Shown: positions 7,143 to 16,173 of the stretch, in pieces
Layout of the letters: each line of letters opens with the position of its first letter
How positions within the stretch are numbered: position 1 is the first letter of the stretch
From: Clostridiales bacterium
GTDB taxonomy: Bacteria; Bacillota; Clostridia; Lachnospirales; Lachnospiraceae
NCBI GenBank assembly: GCA_021203365.1
Contig: JAJQBI010000012.1
Span: forward strand, 1-64,000
Length of the DNA: 64,000 bases
Direction of reading: 5' to 3'
Translations under genes and position numbers: made by a program
The notes under the pieces: model-generated
Seen by the model: only the letters and a program-made list of their open reading frames with translations
Told to the model about the DNA's origin: nothing
Database searches by the model: none

Positions 7143-8153
7143 TCAAATGATTTCCGAAATTTTAACCGGCCTGTGCTCCTCATAGGATTTCCTGGCCGCC
7201 AGGCCCATCAGCACCGGCTTCAGGCCGTCCATAACGCCAAGGGGTGTGTCTGTGTCATTGACAACAGCATCCACAAAGGCGGCGATTTCCTTTCCATAGG
7301 CATCCATATATCTTTCCAGGAAAAAGAACATCGGCTTCTCCTGCGTTACCCCACAGCTGTTGCTGATCGTCATCGTGGATGCCTTATCATTAAAGGATTC
7401 CACCATTCCCTCGGATCCGAATACTTCGGCCCGCTGGTCATATCCATAGGCCGCTCTCCGGCTGTTGTCGATCACTGCCAGAGCGCCGTTCTCCATCCGC
7501 ATGGTGATAATCGCGGTGTCCACGTCCCCGGCCTCTCCAATCGCCGGGTCCACCAGGTTCGCTCCCTGAACGTACACCTCTTCCGCGTCACAGCCTGCCA
7601 GAAAACGGGCCATGTCAAAGTCATGAATCGTCATATCCAGAAACATCCCGCCGGATACCTTTATATAATCAATTCCCGGCGGCTCCGGATCCCGGGATGT
7701 GATCTTGATCACTTCCGGCTTTCCTACCTTTCCGGCGGCCACAGCCTTCTGCAGAGCCTCATAATTGTGGTCAAACCGCCGATTGAAGCCCACCTGATAC
7801 TTCAGTCCGGTTCCTTCCAGCGCCGCAATGACTTCCCGGATCTTCTCCACATCATGATCGATGGGCTTCTCACAGAATACATGCTTTCCCGCCCGAATCG
7901 CTTCAATGGAAATCTGGGAATGCGTGTCCGTGGATGAACAGATGAGTACCGCGGAAATCTCAGGATCGTTCAGAATTTCTCTGTAGTCCTTTGTGGTACA
8001 GGCTACGCCCATGCTCTTTGCCCACTCCGCAGTGGACTCGTCCATAAACGGATCCGCCACTGTCTTAACCTGTGCATTTGGAACCCTGGTGGCAATGCTC
8101 GCGATATGAACCCTGCCGATCCTTCCGGCTCCGATAATCCCTGTTTTTATCAT
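7143..8153 (-). CDS. iolG: Inositol 2-dehydrogenase (IolG)
   Basis: IolG oxidises myo-inositol to 2-keto-myo-inositol with NAD. The 336-residue GFO/IDH/MocA protein has an N-terminal Rossmann motif GAGRIG (8-13), the catalytic-Lys motif CEKPID (Lys96) and the downstream GGMFLDMTIHDFDMARF segment that supplies active-site Asp and His. It is the first gene of the iol cluster, behind a good promoter (8285-8313) with repeated GCACGC boxes just after the start point. Closely related dehydrogenases act on scyllo-inositol or other polyols, so the exact substrate is not proven. Confidence 0.9.
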   Translation of the reverse strand: MIKTGIIGAGRIGRVHIASIATRVPNAQVKTVADPFMDESTAEWAKSMGVACTTKDYREILNDPEISAVLICSSTDTHSQISIEAIRAGKHVFCEKPIDHDVEKIREVIAALEGTGLKYQVGFNRRFDHNYEALQKAVAAGKVGKPEVIKITSRDPEPPGIDYIKVSGGMFLDMTIHDFDMARFLAGCDAEEVYVQGANLVDPAIGEAGDVDTAIITMRMENGALAVIDNSRRAAYGYDQRAEVFGSEGMVESFNDKASTMTISNSCGVTQEKPMFFFLERYMDAYGKEIAAFVDAVVNDTDTPLGVMDGLKPVLMGLAARKSYEEHRPVKISEII

Positions 8154-8234
8154 GCTTCTAATCCGCCTTTCCGCGAATGGCGCCGCGGGGCCACAAAAAC
8201 TTCTGCGGTCTGCCTTCGCTTCTTGTCTGTCAGG

Positions 8235-8269
8235 TGCGTGCTTTTTTATTTTATGTGCTTTTTGCGTGC
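8235..8269 (-). promoter_or_regulatory. GCACGC boxes downstream of the iolG start point
   Basis: On the minus strand two GCACGCA boxes (8263-8269 and 8235-8241) and a degenerate AAAAAGCACA between them lie about 10-45 nt after the predicted start of iolG. This is the usual place for a LacI-type roadblock or operator. Confidence 0.5.
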
Positions 8270-8284
8270 CCTGTTTACGGGTTT

Positions 8285-8313
8285 AGATTATCACACCAAT
8301 GTTCAAATATCAA
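8285..8313 (-). promoter_or_regulatory. iolG promoter
   Basis: TTGATA (8308-8313) and TAATCT (8285-8290) have a 17-bp spacer, with TGTGA before the -10. The start is predicted at about 8278, leaving a 125-nt leader. Confidence 0.65.
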
Positions 8314-8379
8314 TGGTTTTTTTCTCTTTTTTTCATTTCCGTCGTTTTCTACAATTTCTGCCGTTTCATTTTGTAAAAA

Positions 8380-8425
8380 GCACACAATTCGGATTTTGCA
8401 TCTGTTTTTTGCACGCAAAGCACGC
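8380..8425. promoter_or_regulatory. Upstream GCACGC boxes of the iolG region
   Basis: GCACACA (8380-8386), GCACGCA (8411-8417) and GCACGC (8420-8425) lie 70-115 bp upstream of the iolG -35. With the downstream boxes they could support DNA looping. The rest of 8426-8600 is AT-rich and shows no gene. Confidence 0.45.
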
Positions 8426-8697
8426 TCCATTTCATATATGCGGCTGCCATGGAAATATTCCTGAAAGACTCTTCCCGTATGATTGGAAGAAGTTTATGAG
8501 AGGACAGATTGATTATCTTAAAAATAATTTAAAACAGTCATAAAAACTTGTGATTATTTTTTGTGTATTTGAAAATGTATGGAATTTAATACTTGTATTC
8601 CATGAACAGATAGTATAAAATGTTTGTAACACCCGACAGACACGGAAGAACCGTGTGGATTTTCACGGGGAAAACACTATATAAGGAGGATACAACT

Positions 8698-8871
8698 ATG
8701 GCATATGTAATTTCTGATGATTGTGTAAGCTGCGGAACCTGCGAGGCAGAATGCCCCAACGAAGCAATTTCCCAGGGCGACGAGCATTTCGAGATCAATC
8801 CGGATGCGTGCGTTGACTGCGGTACATGCGCGGATGTCTGTCCCACAGAGGCAATTCATCCCGGAGAATAA
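8698..8871 (+). CDS. 2x[4Fe-4S] ferredoxin
   Basis: A 57-residue clostridial-type ferredoxin with two CxxCxxCxxxCP motifs (CVSCGTCEAECP and CVDCGTCADVCP), binding two low-potential [4Fe-4S] clusters for cytoplasmic electron transfer. The true start is the ATG at 8698, 8 nt after AAGGAGG; the tracked start at 8620 lies upstream of the ribosome binding site. It is monocistronic: an AT-rich leader region with TATAAA at about 8614 precedes it, a CACGG/CCGTG hairpin lies in the leader, and a bidirectional terminator follows. Confidence 0.95.
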   Translation: MAYVISDDCVSCGTCEAECPNEAISQGDEHFEINPDACVDCGTCADVCPTEAIHPGE

Positions 8872-8890
8872 TCCCACATATCATGAAAGA

Positions 8891-8919
8891 AAAAACCTGC
8901 CGAACCGGCAGGTTTTTTT
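8891..8919. terminator. Bidirectional terminator, ferredoxin / MerR-like gene
   Basis: CCTGCCG-aac-CGGCAGG has an A run on the left and a T run on the right. It serves both convergent genes. Confidence 0.9.
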
Positions 8920-8935
8920 GTTTGGATGACTGTAC

Positions 8936-9433
8936 TCATCCATGTCTCTTTCGTGTCTTTTTCTTCGCGGGCTCACTGGCGGCCGCCGCCTCCCGGCGCG
9001 CCAGCTGACGGCGGCGAATGGCCTCGTCAACGGAGCGGCAGTGTGTTTCACCCTCATTTTTTATCTGAAGCTCCTGAGTAATCAGCCGGTCCAGAATCTG
9101 CTGGAAGACAATGATTTTTTCATCCGCGGGAGAGTTTTCCGGTGCTTTCTGTGGGGGATTTTCTTCTGGCAGAAAAGATGTCTGCGGTATGGTTTCAGGT
9201 TTTTGTATTTCCGGAGACGGAGTGAGCTGATTTCTGATTGCGCGAAGCTGCATCCCTTTATTTTTCAGTTCTTTTATATTCAGAAACAGCTGAATATCAT
9301 TCTCTGTGTAAACGCGGTGACCCAACTCGTTCCGGCCTATGGGAAGGTTCATCTCTTCTTCCCAGTAGCGGAGGACGTGGGATTTGACACCTGTCAGTTC
9401 CGTCGCCTGACGGACAGAATATTGGTTTGACAT
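8936..9433 (-). CDS. MerR-type helix-turn-helix protein
   Basis: The 165-residue protein (start chosen at the ATG at 9433, behind GGGAGGG) begins with a MerR winged-helix domain: SVRQATELTGVKSHVLRYWE and then GHRVYTENDIQLF. A Pro/Glu-rich linker (about 75-105) follows, then a short helical region and a strongly basic tail (KKKTRKRH). It lacks a ligand-binding domain of the classic MerR type, so it may be a structural or chromosome-associated DNA-binding protein rather than a metal sensor. The tracked N-terminal extension (9434-9592) runs across the promoter and is rejected. Confidence 0.8.
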   Translation of the reverse strand: MSNQYSVRQATELTGVKSHVLRYWEEEMNLPIGRNELGHRVYTENDIQLFLNIKELKNKGMQLRAIRNQLTPSPEIQKPETIPQTSFLPEENPPQKAPENSPADEKIIVFQQILDRLITQELQIKNEGETHCRSVDEAIRRRQLARREAAAASEPAKKKTRKRHG

Positions 9434-9527
9434 GCGATCCCTCCCTGTGACTGTGCAAAGGCAGTGAGCTGCCGGACCAGCCCCGGCACAGGATGTTCTG
9501 AAATCCGGGTTTTCCTGGGACAGGTTT

Positions 9528-9556
9528 ATTATAGGGGTTGTGAAAGAGGATTGCAA
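9528..9556 (-). promoter_or_regulatory. Promoter of the MerR-like gene
   Basis: TTGCAA (9551-9556) and TATAAT (9528-9533) have a 17-bp spacer. A second TATAAT on the same strand (9651-9656) follows the palindrome TGCGCTTGCGCA (9660-9671) and may be an alternative promoter. Confidence 0.75.
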
Positions 9557-9659
9557 GAAAATTTGAACGACAAAATCGGCGATGATTTTCATTTTAATGT
9601 AAGGAATTCACAGGGCGGGCGGGAAGACTTATATCCCCTGGATAAAGGAAATTATAGTT

Positions 9660-9735
9660 TGCGCTTGCGCACAGAACTTTACGAGCCGTGCTTCACCTCG
9701 CGTCCTCCCGGACGCTCGGTGCCGGGCTTCGCCCT
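9660..9735. other. GC-rich structured intergenic segment
   Basis: In the 374-nt gap between dnaB and the MerR-like gene, three hairpins stand in a row: TGCGC-TT-GCGCA, GCGTCC-TCCC-GGACGC and GGGC-TTCG-CCC. There is no ORF. The segment is much more GC-rich than the flanks and could be a dispersed repeat or part of a small RNA. Confidence 0.4.
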
Positions 9736-9737
9736 AT

Positions 9738-9799
9738 ACAAATGTACATAAAAACGGCCGGGTATGCAGGCATACCCGGCCGTCCTTATGTACATTTGT
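9738..9799 (-). terminator. dnaB terminator inside a second inverted repeat
   Basis: The inner stem is 13 bp (9754-9766 with 9771-9783), followed on the minus strand by TTTT. An outer perfect 14-bp pair ACAAATGTACATAA / TTATGTACATTTGT (9738-9751 and 9786-9799) encloses it. Confidence 0.85.
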
Positions 9800-9807
9800 G
9801 CACAGCT

Positions 9808-11136
9808 CTACTTTTTCATATTTACAAACTGGGTGTATCTTGGGAGCCAGACAAGTTCCACGGTTCCGATGGGACCGTTTCTCTGTTTGGCTATGATGAT
9901 TTCGGCTATGTCTTTCTTTTCCGTATCCTTGTGATAGTAGTCGTCCCGGTAGATAAACATGACTACGTCTGCATCCTGCTCGATGGCTCCGGATTCGCGG
10001 AGATCGGAGAGCATGGGACGGTGGTCGGGACGCTGTTCTACGGCACGGCTGAGCTGGGACAGGGCGATGATGGGGACATTCAGCTCACGGGCCAGGGCCT
10101 TCAGAGAACGGGAGATATCAGAGATCTCCTGCTGCCTGGAGTCGGTTCTTCCGCTGCCGCTCATCAGCTGAAGATAATCGATCATCACAATATCCAGGTT
10201 GTGTTCCAGTTTATATTTTCTGCACTTGGAGCGCAGCTCCCCAACGGTGATACCGGGAGAATCGTCGATAATCAGATTGGATTCACCGATAATATCCGCG
10301 CCCTCCACCAGCTTGGTCCAGTCCTCGTCTTTCAGATTGCCGGTGCGGAGATTCTGGGAATCAACATGGGACTCCATGGAAAGGAGACGGTTTACCAGCT
10401 GCTCCTTTGACATCTCCAGACTGAATATGGCCACAGTGTAATCCTTTCGGAAGGCCATATACTGAGCAATATTCAGGACAAAGGCGGTTTTTCCCATGGA
10501 TGGACGGGCGGCGATCAGTACCAGGTCGGAATTGTGCATTCCGGAGGTTTTATAATCCAGATCCACAAAGCCTGTGGGGATTCCCGTCACTGTGCCTTTT
10601 ACCTTGGAGGCACGCTCTATATTTCCGATGGCATTGAGGACCACCTGCTGAATGGGAACAAACTCACTTCCTGTATTCCGCTGGAGAATGTTAAAAAGCT
10701 TCTTCTCTGACTCCTCCAGGATCACGTCTGTGGGTTCCTTTTCCAGGTAACAGGTATTGGCTACCTCCTCTGTGGCGCGGATCAGGCGGCGAAGCACCGC
10801 CTTCTCACTGACAATATTCGCGTAATATTTCACATTGGCGGAGGTGGGAACCGCGTCCAGGAGCTCCCGCACATACTCCATGCTGCTGATATCCGGCGGC
10901 AGATCCTTTTCCCGCAGGCGGACCTGCAGGGTGATGGGATCCACGGGCTTTCCCTCATTGCAGAGTTCCACCATGGCGTCAAAAATCACGCCGTACTGTT
11001 TCTGGTAAAAATCATCGCTGGTGAGGATCTCCGACACCACCAGAATGGCATCCCGATCCATAAGCATACACCCGATCACCGACTGCTCAGCCTCTATGCT
11101 GTGCGGAAGGATCCTTCTGATCAGTGTCTCTTCCAT
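9808..11136 (-). CDS. dnaB: Replicative DNA helicase DnaB
   Basis: DnaB is the hexameric helicase that unwinds DNA at the replication fork. The 442-residue protein has the N-terminal primase-interaction domain (PHSIEAEQSVIGCMLMD) and the RecA-like domain with Walker A ARPSMGKTAF, Walker B VMIDYLQLMSG and the downstream ALSQLSRAVEQR and LRESGAIEQDAD motifs. Length is normal and no intein is present. It lies 4 nt behind rplI in the conserved gdpP-rplI-dnaB order of Firmicutes. Confidence 0.97.
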   Translation of the reverse strand: MEETLIRRILPHSIEAEQSVIGCMLMDRDAILVVSEILTSDDFYQKQYGVIFDAMVELCNEGKPVDPITLQVRLREKDLPPDISSMEYVRELLDAVPTSANVKYYANIVSEKAVLRRLIRATEEVANTCYLEKEPTDVILEESEKKLFNILQRNTGSEFVPIQQVVLNAIGNIERASKVKGTVTGIPTGFVDLDYKTSGMHNSDLVLIAARPSMGKTAFVLNIAQYMAFRKDYTVAIFSLEMSKEQLVNRLLSMESHVDSQNLRTGNLKDEDWTKLVEGADIIGESNLIIDDSPGITVGELRSKCRKYKLEHNLDIVMIDYLQLMSGSGRTDSRQQEISDISRSLKALARELNVPIIALSQLSRAVEQRPDHRPMLSDLRESGAIEQDADVVMFIYRDDYYHKDTEKKDIAEIIIAKQRNGPIGTVELVWLPRYTQFVNMKK

Positions 11137-11140
11137 GAGA

Positions 11141-11587
11141 TTACGCCTCTTTTACCCATACCTTCAGACTCCCGGTCACCTTCGGGTGAAGACGGACCGG
11201 AACATTGGTGACACCCAGACTCCGAATGGGAGAAGCCAGTACAAGCTTCTTCTTATCAATATCCAGATTCAGCTGCGTCTTTGCGGCCTCTGAAATTTCC
11301 TTGCCGGAAACAGAGCCAAAGGTTCGTCCGCCCTCTCCCACCTTCAGGGTAAGAATAATCTCCTTCCCTTCCAGATCCTTCGCAAACGCCTGAGCCGCTT
11401 CCAGATTCTCTCTGGCAATTCTTTCTTCCTTTGCCTTCTGAAGCTTCAGGTCGTTGAGATTCTTCGGGGTGGCCTCCAGCCCAAGCCTTTTGGGCAGAAG
11501 CATATTCCTGGCATATCCGTCGCTTACCTTTACAATTTCTCCTTTTTTTCCGAGAGACTTCACATCTTCAAGCAGAATTACCTTCAT
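11141..11587 (-). CDS. rplI: 50S ribosomal protein L9
   Basis: The 148-residue protein has the L9 N-terminal domain [19 protein letters not shown] and [13 protein letters not shown], the long connecting helix (about 45-75) and the C-terminal rRNA-binding domain with FGSVSGKEI. It binds 23S rRNA near L1. Its ATG overlaps the gdpP stop by 4 nt (ATGA), so the two are translationally coupled. Confidence 0.97.
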   Translation of the reverse strand: MKVILLEDVKSLGKKGEIVKVSDGYARNMLLPKRLGLEATPKNLNDLKLQKAKEERIARENLEAAQAFAKDLEGKEIILTLKVGEGGRTFGSVSGKEISEAAKTQLNLDIDKKKLVLASPIRSLGVTNVPVRLHPKVTGSLKVWVKEA

Positions 11588-13638
11588 TTTTTTGTCTGAT
11601 CTCCTTCCTGCATCTGGTCAATCACTTCTTTTAACATTTCTTCTGTCTCATCCATGGATGCGGAAACCTGCGCGCCGGCCACATTCAGATGGCCTCCTCC
11701 GCCCAAGCGCTCCATCATCACCTGTACATTCGCCTCATCAATGGCGCGGGCGCTGACATAAACCACGCCTTTATATTTTGTGAGAACAAAGGACGCCTTT
11801 ACACCTGAGATGTTCAGCAGCTCATTGGCCGCCTGAGCCCCCACCACCGTCGGGCTCTCAATTCCCTCATCCGGGCAGCGGCCGATGGCAAAGCAGCCCT
11901 GGTAGATCTCCGCGGTGCGGATTGCCTCCGCTCTGGCCTTGTAGGATTCTATATTATCTCTGAGAAGCTTTCGGACACGGGTCACATCCGCGCCGTTTCT
12001 CCGCAGATACGCGGCCGCCTCAAAAGTCCGCACACCTGCGCGATTGGTAAAGTTATTGGTATCGATTACGATCCCCGCATAAATACAGTCCGCCTCCGCG
12101 TTCCGCAGCCGCAGGCCGTCTGCGAAATACTGAAGGATCTCCGCCACCATCTCGCAGGCGGAGGAGGCATAGGGCTCCACATAGGAAAGAACCGCGTTCT
12201 GGATCACCTCGTTTCCTCTCCGGTGATGGTCGAGGACCACGATGGTCTTTGTCATATAAAGCAGTTCCTGACATTCCGTATAGCTTGGCTTGTTGGTATC
12301 CACCACCACCACCACCGTATTGTTGTCCACCAGATCCTTTGCCTGAGAACTGTCCACAAACATGGAGGGCTCATAATCCGGATTTCCCATGAATCCGGCC
12401 ATCAGGGGACGGATAGAGGTTGTAGGGTCGTTCACCACAATATGGACCGGCTTCCCCAGGGTTTTCCCCGCGCGGTAAATTCCAATGGCAGCGCCCAGTG
12501 CGTCCACATCTGTGATCTTATGTCCCATGACCACCACACGTTCCTTGGTGCTCATAAATTCCTTCAGCGCCTGCGCCTTCACACGGGCCTTCACACGGGT
12601 GGATTTCTCCATCTGCTGCGCCTTTCCGCCAAAATAAGTGATTCCCTCCCCGTTTTTAAGGACGACCTGATCGCCGCCGCGGCCCAGAGCCATCTCTATG
12701 GCAATGCGGGCATACTCATAATTCTGAAGATAGGTGGGCGCGTTGGTGCCGATTCCAATACTCAGGGTAAGAGCCATCTCATTGCCGATATTGACTGTTT
12801 TTACCTCATCCAGAATATGAAATCTCTGCTCCTTCAGCGTCTCCAGGGAGCTTCGGCGCATGAGCAGCAGATACTTGTCCTTCTCCAGTTTCTTCACAAG
12901 GCCGTCAAAATTGGAAAAATATCTTGTAATTTTCCGGTCAATCAGCGCCACCAGAAGGGAACGGCGCACATCCTCCACGCTTTCCAGGGCCTCATCATAG
13001 TTGTCCAGGTAGGCAAGAGCCACTACCACCTTATTGTCCTCAATCTGCTGCAGAGCGTTGCGCAGTTCTGTCTCGTCATAAAGATACAGCGCCACCAGAC
13101 CCACCGGCCCGCCGCCGCTGTCCAGAATGTTCGCCTGGTCGATCACCTGCGTCATATCCATGCGCTGCATGGACACCCGGTAAATCCGGTCAGCGTAATG
13201 AATCTGAATCTCGGAAATCTCCTGTTCCTCCTCCGGCAGCCGGTCCAGGGTAACCTCCGGAAAAATCGTACTGATGTTCTTTCTGTAGGAAGGCGCTTTC
13301 CCGGTTATCCGGGAAAAGAGCTGATTGGACCAGATCATCCTGCCGCCTGCATCCATAATGGCATAGGGCAGAGCCAGCTCCTCCAGCATCTGCTTCTCAA
13401 CCGCGTCATACTGATTTGCAAAGGCAATCATGTCGTTGAGTATCACAGATCTGTGCATGCGCAAAATCAGCAGCGCTATCAGAATATAAAGCACAGTTCC
13501 GGCGGAAACCACCAGGCCGGCCCTGAGATCCGCCATATACACCGGAATATTGAGCAGGATCATAAAAACCGAAAGATACAACGGCCAGCGCATAAACCTT
13601 CTCATGGCTCCGCTGAATTTCACTGAATTCTTGTTCAT
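11584..13638 (-). CDS. gdpP: Cyclic-di-AMP phosphodiesterase GdpP
   Basis: GdpP hydrolyses c-di-AMP and so tunes potassium and osmotic homeostasis. The protein has two N-terminal membrane helices (about residues 18-60), a PAS region, a degenerate GGDEF domain and the DHH/DHHA1 phosphodiesterase. The DHH motifs are visible: [34 protein letters not shown] and [14 protein letters not shown] prefer the start [10 protein letters not shown] (13638); the tracked start at 13680 lies upstream of the GGAGA ribosome binding site. Most of 13640-14000 otherwise holds promoters and AT-rich DNA. Confidence 0.94.
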   Translation of the reverse strand: MNKNSVKFSGAMRRFMRWPLYLSVFMILLNIPVYMADLRAGLVVSAGTVLYILIALLILRMHRSVILNDMIAFANQYDAVEKQMLEELALPYAIMDAGGRMIWSNQLFSRITGKAPSYRKNISTIFPEVTLDRLPEEEQEISEIQIHYADRIYRVSMQRMDMTQVIDQANILDSGGGPVGLVALYLYDETELRNALQQIEDNKVVVALAYLDNYDEALESVEDVRRSLLVALIDRKITRYFSNFDGLVKKLEKDKYLLLMRRSSLETLKEQRFHILDEVKTVNIGNEMALTLSIGIGTNAPTYLQNYEYARIAIEMALGRGGDQVVLKNGEGITYFGGKAQQMEKSTRVKARVKAQALKEFMSTKERVVVMGHKITDVDALGAAIGIYRAGKTLGKPVHIVVNDPTTSIRPLMAGFMGNPDYEPSMFVDSSQAKDLVDNNTVVVVVDTNKPSYTECQELLYMTKTIVVLDHHRRGNEVIQNAVLSYVEPYASSACEMVAEILQYFADGLRLRNAEADCIYAGIVIDTNNFTNRAGVRTFEAAAYLRRNGADVTRVRKLLRDNIESYKARAEAIRTAEIYQGCFAIGRCPDEGIESPTVVGAQAANELLNISGVKASFVLTKYKGVVYVSARAIDEANVQVMMERLGGGGHLNVAGAQVSASMDETEEMLKEVIDQMQEGDQTKK

Positions 13639-13699
13639 TGTTCTTATCATTCTCCACTGTATCATAATACAAAGAATCACAGGTAATCAGATGAAGTCC

Positions 13700-13728
13700 A
13701 TTATATCAAACTTTCTGTTTTTTTACCA
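13700..13728 (-). promoter_or_regulatory. Likely gdpP promoter
   Basis: An extended -10, TGATATAAT (TATAAT at 13700-13705), has a weak -35 (TGGTAA) 17 bp upstream. Confidence 0.5.
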
Positions 13729-13974
13729 TAGCCTCCCGGAAAAAACTTGGGCGAAATCGGAAATACAAGGAAAAAACCTCCCCTATACCTTCTTTTTCGA
13801 CATTTTCCATAAATTTACGCCCCGTTTCACCGGACTTCAGATCCGGCAAAAATACGGAAATCGCTTCCCGCCCGTATAAAACCGTTTATTATATCCAATT
13901 CATTTAAATACTCGTCTCAAAAACCGTCATTATATACAATCCGTGCCGTTTTTCGCACAATTCACGGCAAAAAA

Positions 13975-14004
13975 AAGACAAAAGAGAGGCAAAAATTATA
14001 TAAT
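13975..14004 (+). promoter_or_regulatory. Likely promoter of the tannase-like gene
   Basis: AAGACA (13975-13980) and TATAAT (13999-14004) have an 18-bp spacer, 58 nt before the start codon. Confidence 0.45.
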
Positions 14005-14061
14005 AATACAAGCAATATGCCACAAACAAAAGGCACAAACAAAAAGGAGGGATTTATAACT

Positions 14062-15726
14062 ATGAAAAAAAAGACATTATGTATTTTGCTATCCCTGGCT
14101 GCCATGGTCACAATGACCTGCGGCGGAACCAGCGTGCTGGCGGAGGCGACCTCCTCGGATGCCACATCCTCAGATGCCACATCCGCAGACGCATCCACTG
14201 ACACAACCGATGCCTTATCCCTGGCCGACGCCACGGTGACAGAAATTCATCCGCTGGTGGACGGGGAGACCATGACGGTAACCTGGTATGAGGACGTGTA
14301 TATGGCCTATCCAAACCGGGAAGAAGACCAGCTCATCAGTATTTACGTTCCGGAAAACGCTACGGCAGATTCTCCCATCATCTTCTGTGTAAATAACTCC
14401 GGCTGGCAGGCAGACTCCTATACCAGCCGCACAAAGGTTCTCGGAACCGAAGAGGAGACAGAAGATGCAGGAGATTACTCCAGCACCTCTGATACCGACA
14501 AGATAGGAAAGGCTCTCAGCGAAGGTTATGTCATTGTCTCCTACGGGTGCCGCAGCCGCGCCAACGAACCCACAGAGGACGGCGAATATCAGGGACACTC
14601 CCCGGCGACCATGACGGATACCAAAGCGGCTATCCGCTATCTGCGCTACAACGCGGATCTGCTTCCTGCAGGAGATACAGATAAGATCGTGATCACCGGA
14701 ACCTCCGGCGGCGGCGCGCTTTCTTCCGTAATCGCGGCCAGCGCCAACAGTTCAGATTTTTATGAGTCACTCTACGAGATCGGCGCCGCGGGCATCGAAC
14801 TGGATGAGAACGGAAACTATGTTTCCACCATTGACGACGGAGTTTTCGCAGTGATCGCCTACTGCCCCATCACAGACCTGGCCAACGCAAACTTTGCCTA
14901 CGAGTGGACCTACCATGATACCCGGGAGCGGGTCGGCGAAAACATCGGTGGGGAAACCACGGAAGAGGATCTTGCTGTGTCTGAGGAACTGGCTCAGGCC
15001 TACACAGATTACCTGGCCAGCCTGAATCTGAAAACCGAAGACGGCGAGGATCTGACCACTGACAATCTGAAGGACTGCATTGCCTCCCTGATGGAAACCG
15101 AGATTGAGGAATCCATTGAGGAATACGGCATCGAGCAGATGCAGGCAGATATCGAAAGCTTTGACAACGAAAACAATGTAACCTGGCTCACCTTAAACGA
15201 GGACGGCACCTACACCTATGACTATGATGAGCATCTGTACTGGCTGGCCAGCCACACCGCACTGAAAAACATCCCGGCTTTCAGCAACAAAGGCCTTGGC
15301 TTAAGCGTGAATGAGGACACCTTGTTCGGTTCCTCCACAGATGAATACAGTCCGTTTATCTATTATTCCTGGAACAACGATGCCGTTGAAAACAATGTGG
15401 GACTGGACGACACCGGCCTTACCTGGGATGAATATATAGAGACAGAGGATGGACAGTACCTGCTTCAGCAGATCCGCATGACAAACGCCATTGAATATCT
15501 CAATGACGATTCCGCAGATACGGATATCGCAGCCAACTGGTATGTGCGCTTCGGCATGGCAGACCGCGACACCAGCTTCGCCGTGGAAGCAACCCTTTAT
15601 TACAGCCTGCTGAACAATGAATCCGTAGATCAGGATACCCTGAGTTTCGAATACGCCTGGCTCAAGAGACATATGGGCGACTACGATGTACAGGAAGCCT
15701 ATGAGTGGCTTGCGGGCATTCTGTAA
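14062..15726 (+). CDS. Secreted tannase-like (subtype B) alpha/beta-hydrolase
   Basis: The 554-residue protein has a signal peptide (residues 1 to about 28, ending SVLA) and a Ser/Asp/Thr-rich linker with ATSSD repeats. The rest follows the order of Lactobacillus-type tannases as I remember it: nucleophile elbow GTSGGG (Ser215), AYCPITDLANANFAYEW, KNIPAF...TLFG, then the acid in GMADRDTSF (about 501-505) and the His in RHMGDYDV (about 537). All triad positions are therefore present. Such enzymes cut galloyl esters of plant tannins; related esterases act on other phenolic esters, so the substrate is unproven. Export would let it act on dietary polyphenols outside the cell. It is monocistronic, with GGAGG before the ATG. 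The tracked start (14017) is upstream of that site. Confidence 0.82.
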   Translation: MKKKTLCILLSLAAMVTMTCGGTSVLAEATSSDATSSDATSADASTDTTDALSLADATVTEIHPLVDGETMTVTWYEDVYMAYPNREEDQLISIYVPENATADSPIIFCVNNSGWQADSYTSRTKVLGTEEETEDAGDYSSTSDTDKIGKALSEGYVIVSYGCRSRANEPTEDGEYQGHSPATMTDTKAAIRYLRYNADLLPAGDTDKIVITGTSGGGALSSVIAASANSSDFYESLYEIGAAGIELDENGNYVSTIDDGVFAVIAYCPITDLANANFAYEWTYHDTRERVGENIGGETTEEDLAVSEELAQAYTDYLASLNLKTEDGEDLTTDNLKDCIASLMETEIEESIEEYGIEQMQADIESFDNENNVTWLTLNEDGTYTYDYDEHLYWLASHTALKNIPAFSNKGLGLSVNEDTLFGSSTDEYSPFIYYSWNNDAVENNVGLDDTGLTWDEYIETEDGQYLLQQIRMTNAIEYLNDDSADTDIAANWYVRFGMADRDTSFAVEATLYYSLLNNESVDQDTLSFEYAWLKRHMGDYDVQEAYEWLAGIL

Positions 15727-15758
15727 TCCGTCATCTTTTATTCTGTCTCACCAATATG

Positions 15759-15790
15759 AAAGGACCGGCTATTCTGCCGGTCTTTTCATA
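15759..15790 (+). terminator. Terminator of the tannase-like gene
   Basis: An 11-bp stem (15759-15769 with 15776-15786, one G-U pair) ends in TCTTTT. Confidence 0.8.
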
Positions 15791-15800
15791 TAAATAGTAT

Positions 15801-15824
15801 GAGGGAACGCTTCCGCGTTCCCTC
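15801..15824 (-). terminator. Terminator after rpsR
   Basis: GAGGGAACGC-ttcc-GCGTTCCCTC is a 10-bp perfect stem 20 nt beyond the rpsR stop. The T run on the minus strand is weak. Confidence 0.7.
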
Positions 15825-15844
15825 AATCATTCAATTACGTACGA

Positions 15845-16108
15845 TTAGTCCTGTACATAGGGCATAAGAGACATATGACGGGCTCTCTTGATCGCCACAG
15901 TCAGAGCTCTCTGATGCTTCGCGCAGTTTCCGGTGATTCTTCTGGGAAGAATCTTCCCTCTCTCGGAAACGTACTTTCTCAGCTTTGCCACATCCTTGTA
16001 ATCGATCTCGTTGTTCTCTTTTCCGCAGAATACACAGACTTTCTTTCTTCTGCGGCCGCCTCTTCTCTTCATGGGAGAATCGGGTCTCTCACCTTTATTG
16101 TAAGCCAT
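15845..16108 (-). CDS. rpsR: 30S ribosomal protein S18
   Basis: The 87-residue S18 protein of the small subunit platform pairs with S6. It has the basic N-terminus [14 protein letters not shown] and the core [22 protein letters not shown]. It is the cysteine-containing form: CVFC plus the downstream NCAKHQR supply a probable zinc site. It ends the rpsF-ssb-rpsR operon and has a GGAGGG ribosome binding site. Confidence 0.97.
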   Translation of the reverse strand: MAYNKGERPDSPMKRRGGRRRKKVCVFCGKENNEIDYKDVAKLRKYVSERGKILPRRITGNCAKHQRALTVAIKRARHMSLMPYVQD

Positions 16109-16173
16109 AGTGCTTCCCTCCTGTCTTATTTATTCAGTCCGGAACTCCCCGGGCAAATCCTCCGTTTCCACTC

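Noticed and set aside
12223-13626. 467-residue plus-strand ORF
   Set aside because: Shadow of gdpP.
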